Part shown: piece after piece, positions 1 through 5,609 of the stretch
Layout of the letters: each line of letters opens with the position of its first letter
Numbering within the stretch: the stretch's first letter is position 1
Origin: CAZWRK01 sp964635875
Lineage (GTDB): Bacteria; Pseudomonadota; Gammaproteobacteria; Burkholderiales; Aquaspirillaceae
DNA length: 5,779 nucleotides
Assembly: GCA_964635875.1 (NCBI GenBank)
Contig: CAZWRK010000202.1
Span: 1 to 5,779 of the forward strand
Direction of reading: 5' to 3'
Notes under the pieces: generated by a model
Database searches by the model: none
What the model saw: only the letters and a program-made list of their open reading frames with translations
What the model was told of the DNA's origin: nothing
Made by a program: the position numbers and the translations under genes

Positions 1-1784
1 AGCCGGCCACCGTAGGTGCGCTGCTTGCCCCACTTCTTCGTCTTGCTGTCCACGCCGTCGTAGACGACGCCCAGCTTGTCGAAGCGCTCGTCGCGCTCGA
101 GGCGGGGGTTGCGGTAGCGGATGAAGGAACCGGTCGGCAGGCGCATGATCAGCCAGCCGTTGCGGACGCTCATCCGGACGCGGCCCTCGGCCGTCTCGAA
201 TGTCTCGCCCGGCCGGCGGATGGCCGTCATGGCGCACTCCTCCATGCCGTACCAGAGCTGCGGGATCTTCGGGAACGCCTCCCGGTAGGCGGTGATGGCG
301 TCGATCGCCAGGGACAGGGGCACGGCGCGTCCCTGGGCGGCGCACGTGCCCTGGAACTTGTCGGCGCCCATCTGGTAGCCCGAGCCCAGCACGACGCCCT
401 TGCCGACCCAGCGCTCGAAGCTCTCCTTGCCGATCGAGGCCTCCGGCATGTCGAAGATCCTGCCGGCCATCCGCTCGTAGATCTTCGCGCCGGAGCGGAA
501 CGCCTCGACCAGGTCGTCCTGGCCGGCGAGCCAGGCCACGCCGCGGGCCTCGACGGAGGAGTAGTCCGCCCAGACCAGGGTGCCGGGTTCGCGCGGCGGC
601 AGGGCGATGGCGCCCCGCAGCATGCGCGAGATCACGTCGAGGGTGGAGCCCTCCACCAGCTCGACGGCGTCGGCTCCCTCGGCCAGCAGGCGCCGGGCGC
701 GGGCCCAGTCCTTCACGCCGTCGCGGGGGAGGTTCTGGAGCTGGATGCCGGAGCCGGCCGCCGACCACCGGCCGGTCTGGGCGCCGTAGTACATCAGCAT
801 GTCCCGCACGCGCTGGCCGGGCCCCAGGCGGCGCAGCATGGCGTCGACCTTCTTCACGCTGCTCTTGCCGGCCTCGAGGCGGATCGTCAGGGCCTCGTGC
901 TCTGGCGTGCCGGGCTGGACCTCGAGGAGCAGGCGCTGCACGTCGCGCCGGCGAAGCTCCGGCAGGGCGTCCTCCTCGTCGTCCTCATCGTCCTCGGGCG
1001 GGTCCTCGAGGGGGTCGATGTTGGAGATCCGGGGGAGGAGCCACTCGCGCAGCTTGCCGACGTTGGACGCCTTCGGCACGAAGCCCTTCGTGACGCGCTT
1101 CATCTGGCCGTCGAGGAGCACGCGGGCCTCGGCCGCGGCGGCCTGGGCGTCGTGCAGGAACTCGATGTCGAGGGGCACGCCGCGGGCGTTCAGGCGCCGG
1201 TCGGCGAGCCAGGTGGCGTGCTCCTGCGCCGTCAGGGGAGGGAGCTTGAAGTCCAGCCAGCGCTCGCCGCGTACGTCGTCCACGCAGTAGGCGATGAGGC
1301 GCTGCACGCGCTCCTCGTCGTCCCACCAGACGATCCGGCCGTCCGGCTCGATGCGTCTGGGCTTGCACATGCGCATCATCAGGGCGTGCCCGGCCTTGTC
1401 CTTGGCGATCCTGGCGCCCATGGCCGCGAGGGCGCCCTCCAGCGAGCCAGGGAGGCCCGCAGCGCGTGCGCGGGCCATGGTACAATCGAACTGCTCGAGG
1501 CGGGCTGTGGGCCAGTCGTAGCGCTCCACAAGGATGTTGTGGATGGCGATCTCGAAGGGCGCGTTGTGGGCGACGATCCTGCCGCCCTGGCGGATGTGCT
1601 GGTCCCAGGCGAGCGGCACTGGGTCGCCGGGCCTCCAAGCCAGCACGTCGCCCTTGCCGATCGCGCCGCAGGTGATGATCACGTCGGTCGTGGGGTCACG
1701 CCTGTAGATGTCGACCCCCGTCCGGCGGAGGTCGACTGTGCTGCGCGTCTCGTGGTCGAGGTAGAGGGCTTCGCCGGTGCTCAC
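1..1784 (-). CDS. Family-A DNA polymerase with 3'-5' exonuclease domain (phage type), 3' end cut by window
   Basis: This is the replicative polymerase of the module. My translation from the GTG at 1784 stays open for 594 codons to the window edge. Residues 1-180 are a DnaQ-like proofreading domain: Exo I is LDHET (D10, E12), Exo II is AHNAPFE (N74, E78; Glu where E. coli Pol I has Asp424), and Exo III is YCVDD (Y167, D171). The polymerase domain shows TGRWS (337-341) followed by LQNLPR (349-354), motif A as WADYSSVEAR (D407, E412), and the motif B/O-helix with R458, K462, L466 and Y470. TYGGR (590-594) is reached just before the edge, so motif C (HDE-type) lies outside. An acidic stretch at 259-272 lies between the domains. 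The GTG start is chosen because GTGA overlaps the TGA of the upstream 79-residue gene, which implies translational coupling; no strong Shine-Dalgarno is seen. Family assignment is secure, the exact start less so. Confidence 0.95.
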   Translation of the reverse strand, partial: MSTGEALYLDHETRSTVDLRRTGVDIYRRDPTTDVIITCGAIGKGDVLAWRPGDPVPLAWDQHIRQGGRIVAHNAPFEIAIHNILVERYDWPTARLEQFDCTMARARAAGLPGSLEGALAAMGARIAKDKAGHALMMRMCKPRRIEPDGRIVWWDDEERVQRLIAYCVDDVRGERWLDFKLPPLTAQEHATWLADRRLNARGVPLDIEFLHDAQAAAAEARVLLDGQMKRVTKGFVPKASNVGKLREWLLPRISNIDPLEDPPEDDEDDEEDALPELRRRDVQRLLLEVQPGTPEHEALTIRLEAGKSSVKKVDAMLRRLGPGQRVRDMLMYYGAQTGRWSAAGSGIQLQNLPRDGVKDWARARRLLAEGADAVELVEGSTLDVISRMLRGAIALPPREPGTLVWADYSSVEARGVAWLAGQDDLVEAFRSGAKIYERMAGRIFDMPEASIGKESFERWVGKGVVLGSGYQMGADKFQGTCAAQGRAVPLSLAIDAITAYREAFPKIPQLWYGMEECAMTAIRRPGETFETAEGRVRMSVRNGWLIMRLPTGSFIRYRNPRLERDERFDKLGVVYDGVDSKTKKWGKQRTYGGR

Positions 1785-2020
1785 CGCAGCACCAGCTTTC
1801 CGAACTGGCCCTCGGTCGTAGGACCAGCCTCGATCTCGGTCCACGACACATCCGGCTTCGTGGTCCCACCGTTGCTCCGGAGGCCGATGAAGCCGCCGGC
1901 GTAGCCGGCGTAGAGCGCGGCCTGGCTGCCTTCCTTGTGGCTGTAGACCTTCGCCTGCCGGTAGACGCCCTTCGTCCGCAGGATCACGGCGGCGTCATCG
2001 ATCACGTGAAAACGGTTCAT
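1781..2020 (-). CDS. Small conserved-looking phage protein of unknown function (79 aa)
   Basis: I cannot assign a function. The protein begins MNRFHVIDDAAVILR and ends FGKLVLR. It alternates short hydrophobic and polar stretches with many Gly, Tyr and Thr residues, suggesting a small beta-rich fold; there is no signal peptide, membrane segment or cysteine motif. A tandem 9-base repeat (1895-1903 and 1904-1912) encodes YAGYAG. The ATG at 2020 overlaps the TGA of the HNH gene by four bases (ATGA) and has a GAGAGGG ribosome-binding site seven bases upstream. The frame stays open further upstream to about 2305, but that part is arginine-rich antisense-like sequence overlapping the HNH gene and is not credible. 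Its TGA overlaps the GTG of the polymerase gene. It is probably a phage accessory protein made together with the polymerase. Confidence 0.8.
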   Translation of the reverse strand: MNRFHVIDDAAVILRTKGVYRQAKVYSHKEGSQAALYAGYAGGFIGLRSNGGTTKPDVSWTEIEAGPTTEGQFGKLVLR

Positions 2021-2277
2021 CGTCCGACCCTCTCTACGAGGAAGTCCCACGCCGATCGGTCGGCGCGTTGCTGATTGCAGGGCACGCACGCCAGGACGAG
2101 GTTCTGCTGGGTGTTGTCGCCGCCCTTCGATCGGGGCGTGACGTGGTCGAGGCTGGCGTCCACGCCCGGCGTGACGGGCCGGTCGCACCAGACGCACCGG
2201 CCGCCGTCGCGGGCGAAGATGTTGGCCTTCCGGCGCCGGAGCCAGCGCTTCTTCTGCTGAGATCCGCGGCCCCCCAT
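2017..2277 (-). CDS. Small HNH endonuclease
   Basis: This is a free-standing HNH (beta-beta-alpha metal) nuclease of 86 residues from the ATG. A basic N-terminus (KKRWLRRRK) precedes the domain. The zinc-type first knuckle is CVWC, the catalytic Asp-His is in LDHVTPRSKGG, an Asn follows in DNTQQNLV, and the second knuckle is CVPCN with a trailing basic segment. All expected motif elements are present, so it is likely active for cutting or nicking DNA with a divalent metal. It could be a homing-type nuclease, or it could work in phage DNA processing; the sequence does not distinguish these. A GTG three bases upstream (2280) is an alternative start that would overlap the previous gene by four bases. 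ATG 2277 is preferred because AAGGGG (2286-2291) lies eight bases before it. The stop overlaps the next gene's ATG. Confidence 0.9.
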   Translation of the reverse strand: MGGRGSQQKKRWLRRRKANIFARDGGRCVWCDRPVTPGVDASLDHVTPRSKGGDNTQQNLVLACVPCNQQRADRSAWDFLVERVGR

Positions 2278-2525
2278 CACGCCGACCCCTTCGTCTCGAC
2301 ATCACAGTTGCAGCGGCCGGCGAGGGCGATCTCCATGCGCCGGAAAAGCTCGCCCCGGCACATGCCGGCCTTGAGCAGCTCGTGGGCCATGCCGCAAAGG
2401 AGGGACACGCGCAGGCTCTCCTGCTCGTATCCCTCGCGCTCGGCGAGGGCGTCGATCCTGCCGATGCCGTCTCGGGTGATCTGCAGGATGACCAGGCTGT
2501 CCTGGCGCTCGAGGACCCGCTTCAT
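2277..2525 (-). CDS. Hypothetical helical protein (82 aa)
   Basis: I do not recognise a family. The protein begins MKRVLERQDSLVILQITRDG and is rich in Leu, Glu and Arg with few helix breakers until the end, which suggests a mostly alpha-helical, soluble protein. Three cysteines occur in the second half, two of them as CNC near the C-terminus. There is no signal peptide or membrane segment. The ATG at 2525 overlaps the TGA of the DnaA-like gene (ATGA) and its own TGA at 2277-2279 overlaps the HNH start, so it is locked into the operon by translational coupling. The ribosome-binding site is weak, which fits dependence on upstream translation. A role with the neighbouring DnaA-like protein is only a guess from position. 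Confidence 0.75.
   Translation of the reverse strand: MKRVLERQDSLVILQITRDGIGRIDALAEREGYEQESLRVSLLCGMAHELLKAGMCRGELFRRMEIALAGRCNCDVETKGSA
2286..2291 (-). promoter_or_regulatory. Ribosome-binding site of the HNH gene
   Basis: AAGGGG on the minus strand lies eight bases before ATG 2277 and five before the alternative GTG at 2280. It lies in the codons for the last residues of the 82-residue protein. Its spacing slightly favours the ATG. Confidence 0.55.
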
Positions 2526-2827
2526 GCCAGCACCCGTGCGCGCTCGCGGCGGATGGCCGTGCCGACCGCCGTGTGGTGCATGCTGATGCGGCGGCCGATC
2601 TCGTTCATCGAGAAGCAGCCGGTGTCGAACACGGCGAGGATGAACTCATCGCGGGCCCGCACGATCTTCGGCTGCTTGCACTTGCCGGTGATGAGGCCGG
2701 GCGGCACCAGGTGCCGGTTGGCGATCTCGCGGAGGAGGCCGGACCAGCGCTCCTGGATCTCGATCTTCCGGCGGGCCTTCGGGGTGAGGATCCGCACGTG
2801 CGGATCGAGGATGTTCACAGGTGTCAT
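2522..2827 (-). CDS. DnaA domain IV-like helix-turn-helix protein (101 aa)
   Basis: Residues 45-96 resemble the C-terminal DNA-binding domain of the replication initiator DnaA. A basic helix (GKCKQPKIVRARDEFI) is followed by FSMNEIGRRI and then MHHTAVGTAIRR, matching the DnaA pattern of 'SLPEIG...' and the signature 'DHTTV' (here HHTAV). The AAA+ ATPase domain of full DnaA is absent, so this is a stand-alone DNA-binding module, as in a number of phage replication regions. It may bind a phage origin, bind DnaA-box-like sites, or regulate its own operon. The N-terminal 40 residues are charged and unassigned. The ATG at 2827 lies inside the 42-bp repeated leader and has only a weak Shine-Dalgarno (GAG). 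An 18-bp palindrome occupies codons 8-13. The stop overlaps the start of the next gene by four bases. Family assignment is by motif reading only. Confidence 0.85.
   Translation of the reverse strand: MTPVNILDPHVRILTPKARRKIEIQERWSGLLREIANRHLVPPGLITGKCKQPKIVRARDEFILAVFDTGCFSMNEIGRRISMHHTAVGTAIRRERARVLA
2789..2806. repeat. 18-bp perfect palindrome in the DnaA-like gene
   Basis: The sequence GATCCGCACGTGCGGATC equals its own reverse complement over all 18 bases and does not extend further. It lies at nucleotides 22-39 of the DnaA-like coding sequence (codons for DPHVRI). It could be a dimeric protein-binding site, for example for the adjacent helix-turn-helix protein. In mRNA it could form a seven-base-pair stem with an ACGU loop close to the start codon. 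Chance occurrence in a window of this size and GC content is a few percent by rough estimate. Confidence 0.6.
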
Positions 2828-2865
2828 CTTTCGTCTCGCTCAACAGTTTCGTCAGGAACAGAAGG
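2824..2865 (-). repeat. Direct repeat copy 1: leader and start codon of the DnaA-like gene
   Basis: This copy is 40/42 identical to 3684-3725, with differences only at 2828 (C versus G) and 2861 (G versus C). On the minus strand it reads from CCTT through TGTTCCTGACGAAACTGTTG and GAGCGAGACGAAA to ATGA, where ATG is the gene's start. Within it the heptamer GACGAAA occurs twice, 18 bases apart. It lies between the TAG of the PP-loop gene (2878-2880) and the DnaA-like gene, so almost all of it is non-coding. It probably acts as a shared 5' leader, translation-control site or promoter element, but no convincing -35/-10 pair is visible. Confidence 0.9.
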
Positions 2866-2877
2866 CAGTCGACACGG

Positions 2878-3687
2878 CTAGACGCCGCAGATCCCCTCGC
2901 ACTCTTCGAGGAAGCCAAACTCACGGGGCGCGGCCGGGTCGGCCTTTGGCGCCAAGTCCACTTGGTCGAGAGGAACGCGCTGGCGGTGGACGAACGCCTG
3001 GCCCTCCATGCCGTGGAAGCCGGGTCGGATCGCGGCGTCAAATTTCACCGCCTTCGCCCAGTCATCGGGGTTGTTGTCGCGCATCTCGCGCCATTGGTCA
3101 TCGCCCCGATAGGGGCAGAAGATGCACGAGGATTTCGGGGGGCGCGGGTAGAAGCGCTCCTCCATCCACTGCAGGCAATCGGCCCGCGACATCTTGAGGT
3201 CGACCAACGGGAAGATGTTGCGGACGTAGGCCAGCTCGCTGTCCTTCATCCTCTGGATCTCATCCGAGGAGATGCCGATCCACTGTTCGACCACGACCTC
3301 CTTGGGCCCACGCTGGCCCTTCGAGAGGCCCAGCCTCCGCCGGACCTCTTGCTGGATCACGCGGACCTTGAACTCCTTGGAGCACTGCCGAGGCAGCATG
3401 CCCCTCGGGTTCTTCGTGAACCACGGAGGGGAGGCCGTCCTGGTCACGGGCGCCGTGGCGATCTCGATCGCGTGCGCCCCCAGGTCGAGGCCCGGCCGCG
3501 TGACCCGCACCACGGGGAACGGCAGCTCGCCCTCAAGCCAGTCGAGGTGCTTGTAGACATGCGCCGGCTCCCAGCCCGTGTCTGCGAAGATCGCGGCGTC
3601 AGGCATAGGGCCGATCTCGCCCTTCGCCGCCATCAGCGCGAGCGTGGTGCTCTGTACGCCCGCGCCCAGTGAGAGGAACCTCATCAT
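2878..3687 (-). CDS. PP-loop ATPase, PAPS reductase-like family (269 aa)
   Basis: The N-terminus FLSLGAGVQSTTLALMA (4-20) is a PP-loop nucleotide-binding motif of the adenine nucleotide alpha-hydrolase superfamily. It is followed by AAIFADTGWEP (31-41), which is typical of PAPS reductase-like proteins. Six cysteines are present: C102 (RQCSKEFK), C171, C188 and C191 (SCIFCPYR), and C263 and C267 (ECEGICGV at the C-terminus). The paired ones could hold an iron-sulfur cluster or carry sulfur. Such phage proteins are usually labelled phosphoadenosine phosphosulfate reductase. The cysteine layout differs from assimilatory CysH, and no sulfate-assimilation gene is nearby, so sulfate reduction should not be assumed. 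DNA or RNA thiolation chemistry (as for DndC or tRNA-sulfur PP-loop enzymes) is an alternative; the substrate is unknown. The start is ATG 3687; a second ATG follows directly. The Shine-Dalgarno is weak. A 42-bp repeat lies at each end of the gene. Confidence 0.88.
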   Translation of the reverse strand: MMRFLSLGAGVQSTTLALMAAKGEIGPMPDAAIFADTGWEPAHVYKHLDWLEGELPFPVVRVTRPGLDLGAHAIEIATAPVTRTASPPWFTKNPRGMLPRQCSKEFKVRVIQQEVRRRLGLSKGQRGPKEVVVEQWIGISSDEIQRMKDSELAYVRNIFPLVDLKMSRADCLQWMEERFYPRPPKSSCIFCPYRGDDQWREMRDNNPDDWAKAVKFDAAIRPGFHGMEGQAFVHRQRVPLDQVDLAPKADPAAPREFGFLEECEGICGV

Positions 3688-3725
3688 GTTTCGTCTCGCT
3701 CAACAGTTTCGTCAGGAACACAAGG
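3684..3725 (-). repeat. Direct repeat copy 2: leader and start codon of the PP-loop gene
   Basis: This is the second copy of the 42-bp element at 2824-2865 and has the same register relative to a start codon: the repeat ends in ATGA, where ATG starts the PP-loop gene. The copies are 860 bases apart. The 19 bases between this copy and the N block (3726-3744) show no recognisable signal. Because the element stands immediately before two different genes it is a candidate regulatory leader. Because it brackets one gene it is also a candidate recombination junction. Confidence 0.9.
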
Positions 3726-3744
3726 TCCAGGGCGCACGTCGGGC

Positions 3745-3844
3745 NNNNNNNNNNNNNNNNNNNNNNNNNNNNNNNNNNNNNNNNNNNNNNNNNNNNNNNN
3801 NNNNNNNNNNNNNNNNNNNNNNNNNNNNNNNNNNNNNNNNNNNN
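3745..3844. other. Assembly gap (exactly 100 N)
   Basis: A run of exactly 100 undetermined bases, the usual placeholder for a scaffold gap of unknown length. It removes the last codons and the stop of the ssDNA-binding protein gene and most of the spacer before the PP-loop gene. Additional genes, a terminator, a promoter or another copy of the 42-bp repeat could be hidden here. Confidence 0.97.
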
Positions 3845-4418
3845 AGATGTCGTCGTCGTCCATCTCCTCGGCCATGTCGTCGAAGATGTCCTTGGCCGGC
3901 GGCGGGCCCGCGAGGCGGGTGTCGTGCCGAAGGAGCTGGACGTGCACCAGGGCGAGGCTCACGCCCTTGGATTTGTTGTTGTACGGATAGGGCCGGACGG
4001 CCAGGCGGGCCCACCGGCCCGGGTAGACCTCCATCGGGTCTTTCACCTCCTGCCGCACGGCGTCGACCACCTGCGGGGGGCTCGCGGCGTCGCAGCGCGC
4101 CGCGAAGAACAGCCAGCCCTTCTCGTAGCCGGCATATTTCGCGTTCTCCTCGGCGTCCTTGATCACGTCGTCCGGCTTGCGAACGTTCTTCGGCCACTTG
4201 GCCGGGTCCTTGCCGAACTCGAAGTCGAAGGCGCGCTGCAGCTCCTTGCGGATCTCAGCCAGTTCCGGACTATCGACGCCCTTCGGGCCGGGCGGGACCA
4301 GGAGGTTCGTCTCGTATTTCGGGCCCAGCTCGGTGTCCCGCGTCTCGAGGATACTGCAGAACGACAGGCGCCCTGCAGGGGTCTTCATGATCTTGCCGTC
4401 CCACTTCTTATCAGCCAT
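3845..4418 (-). CDS. DUF2815 (Enc34-like) single-stranded-DNA-binding protein, 3' end lost in gap
   Basis: This protein should coat single-stranded DNA during phage replication and recombination. It is visible as 191 residues starting MADKKWDGKIMKTPAGRLSF. Features match the DUF2815/Enc34 OB-fold family: an N-terminal KYETNLLVPP strand, a central EKGWLFFAARCD segment, and VYPGRWARLAVRPYPYNN followed by KGVSLALVHVQLL and the AKDIFDDM linker. The visible part ends EEMDDDDI, an acidic tail like those that SSB proteins use to recruit partner enzymes. Codon 192 starts with T and is then unknown, so a Phe next would fit an SSB-type tip and Pro is excluded. The gene probably ends within a few codons inside the N block. 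The start is ATG 4418, with AGGAG six bases upstream, nine bases after the stop of the DUF2800 gene. Reading on through the gap to a stop at 3684 is not justified. Confidence 0.9.
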
Positions 4419-4424
4419 CTGGCT

Positions 4425-4429
4425 CTCCT
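4425..4429 (-). promoter_or_regulatory. Ribosome-binding site of the ssDNA-binding protein gene
   Basis: AGGAG on the minus strand, six bases before ATG 4418 and overlapping the TAG stop of the DUF2800 gene. It is a near-consensus site and, with the nine-base spacer, supports co-translation and strong expression, as expected for a protein needed in stoichiometric amounts. Confidence 0.8.
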
Positions 4430-5609
4430 ATTCAGCAGCGTAATCATCGAATACCGCGGCGGCCCCACGCGGCAGGGGGTCGCCAGGGTGGTCTGCCGGC
4501 ACCAGCTTGGCGCCGGAACTCTTGGCCTCCGCGAGGTCCGCCACGACAGGCTTCAGGGCCTTGTCGAGCTTCTCGATCTGCGCGGGGGACTTCAGCTTGC
4601 GGGAGTAGAGGTCGTCGTCCTCGAGGCCTCCCTCTCCCTTGAGGCGCTGGATCGCCGCGGCCTCGTCCTTCCACTTCCTGATGGCTCGCTTGGCGACGAG
4701 CTTCAGGCCCGGCACCTCGGCGCCCTCGTTCAGGCGGTGGAAGGCCTCCGCACGCACGGCCTTGAGCCAGCGGTCCAGATTTTCACCCCGCGTCAGGAGC
4801 TTCGCCAGCTCCTCGTCGGTGAGATCCACAACCTCTTTCGTGGGCAGCGAAAGGTCCTCGTCATCGAAAAAGGCCTGCGCCCCCGCCAGGGCAGCCTCCC
4901 GCAGCTCTGGGCAGGCCACACGGGCCCGGCAGAAAGTGCAGTGCTCGCCCGGCGTCCTGGGGGCGCCGTCCTTCTCGCCGGCCTCGACGGCGTCCATGAT
5001 GTCGGACGCCAGCATGGCGATCTGCTTCCTGCTGACCTCGATCGTCTTCGCGCCGCCGCGGGCGGGCTGCACCACCGTCAGGCGGAACTTCGAGGGCGTG
5101 CCGACCTCGCGCACGGAGCGGATGGCACCCAGCAGGTAGCCCCCGAGCTGGGGACTGATGCGGGCCGTGGTCGACATCAGGTCGACAAGGATGCCGCCGG
5201 TCTTGAAGTCGAAGACGTGGATCCACGGCAGAGCGACGATGACGGCGTCGGCCGTGCCGAAGAGGATGTCGTGCATGTGGTCGAGGGCGAACTTCTGCTC
5301 GACGTAGAGCACCGGCTTCGCGCAGTCGCCCACCAGGGCCATCTGCTCGTAGCGCTTCAGCTCGCCCAGGACCGTCTCGACGTACTGGACGACGGCGGCG
5401 CAGTCATCCGGGTCCTCGGGCTCGTAGGGCACCAGCGGGTCCTGCGTCTGCAGGGCCCGCGCAGCCACGTCGTGCAGGCGGGTGCCGCGGTCAGCGGCCT
5501 CCGTCTTGCGGTCGGGCCGGCCGCGCTCGGCGGCGGCGGAGCCGGCGCATGCGATGCGCCGCTCCATGACGGACATGCCGTAAAGGCTGTGCGCGACCGG
5601 CCCCGACAT
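4428..5609 (-). CDS. DUF2800 Cas4/RecB-like nuclease (PD-(D/E)XK superfamily)
   Basis: This is a probable DNA exonuclease working with the ssDNA-binding protein in phage recombination or replication. Residues are numbered from the GTG at 5612. The RecB-type motifs are all present: GTRLH (H47), GTADAV (D122), FDFKTG (D135, K137) and QLGGY (Q155, Y159). Four cysteines fit the Cas4/AddB iron-sulfur arrangement: C22 near the N-terminus (IACAGS) and the C-terminal cluster C225, C228 and C234 (HCTFCRARVAC). Residues 260-394 form a charged helical extension (LTDEELAKLL and KLKSPAQIEKLDKAL regions) typical of DUF2800 and absent from short Cas4 proteins. ATG 5609 is preferred over the adjacent GTG because GGAGGG lies six bases before it; TGATG then overlaps the preceding stop by one base. 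No cas genes or CRISPR repeats are visible, so a role in spacer acquisition is not suggested. It is probably active and complete. Confidence 0.92.
   Translation of the reverse strand: MSGPVAHSLYGMSVMERRIACAGSAAAERGRPDRKTEAADRGTRLHDVAARALQTQDPLVPYEPEDPDDCAAVVQYVETVLGELKRYEQMALVGDCAKPVLYVEQKFALDHMHDILFGTADAVIVALPWIHVFDFKTGGILVDLMSTTARISPQLGGYLLGAIRSVREVGTPSKFRLTVVQPARGGAKTIEVSRKQIAMLASDIMDAVEAGEKDGAPRTPGEHCTFCRARVACPELREAALAGAQAFFDDEDLSLPTKEVVDLTDEELAKLLTRGENLDRWLKAVRAEAFHRLNEGAEVPGLKLVAKRAIRKWKDEAAAIQRLKGEGGLEDDDLYSRKLKSPAQIEKLDKALKPVVADLAEAKSSGAKLVPADHPGDPLPRGAAAVFDDYAAE

Noticed and set aside
1710..1736. Inverted repeat GTCGACC / GGTCGAC with 13-base spacer near the polymerase start
   Set aside because: Seven-base arms inside coding sequence with a common GC-rich hexamer (GTCGAC); comparable short inverted repeats (for example 1414-1435) occur elsewhere, so it is not distinctive.
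897..1904. 335-codon open frame on the plus strand opposite the polymerase
   Set aside because: The minus-strand polymerase reading shows full exonuclease and polymerase motifs over the same bases. The plus-strand translation has none.
2290..2298. Third partial copy of the repeat core (TTCGTCTCG shared with both copies)
   Set aside because: Only nine bases match, and they lie in the coding sequence of the 82-residue protein. A match this short can arise by chance.
2811..2820. Possible DnaA box near the DnaA-like gene start (ATGTTCACAG)
   Set aside because: It does not fit the TTATCCACA consensus well and no cluster of similar sites is visible in the window.
2829..2860. Possible hammerhead ribozyme: the minus-strand RNA contains CUGACGA and CGAAA, matching core pieces CUGANGA and GAAA
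   Set aside because: The bases between them cannot form stem II (the closing pair would be A-C, then A-A), and I found no cleavage triplet with a matching stem III in either copy.
4371..4380. Ten-base palindrome CCCTGCAGGG in the ssDNA-binding protein gene
   Set aside because: Short and within coding sequence, with no U-tract or nearby gene end; expected by chance at this GC content.
4428..5609. A CRISPR-Cas locus suggested by the Cas4-like nuclease
   Set aside because: No cas1/cas2 or CRISPR repeat array is present. The C-terminal extension and neighbouring DUF2815 and polymerase genes fit a phage replication module instead.
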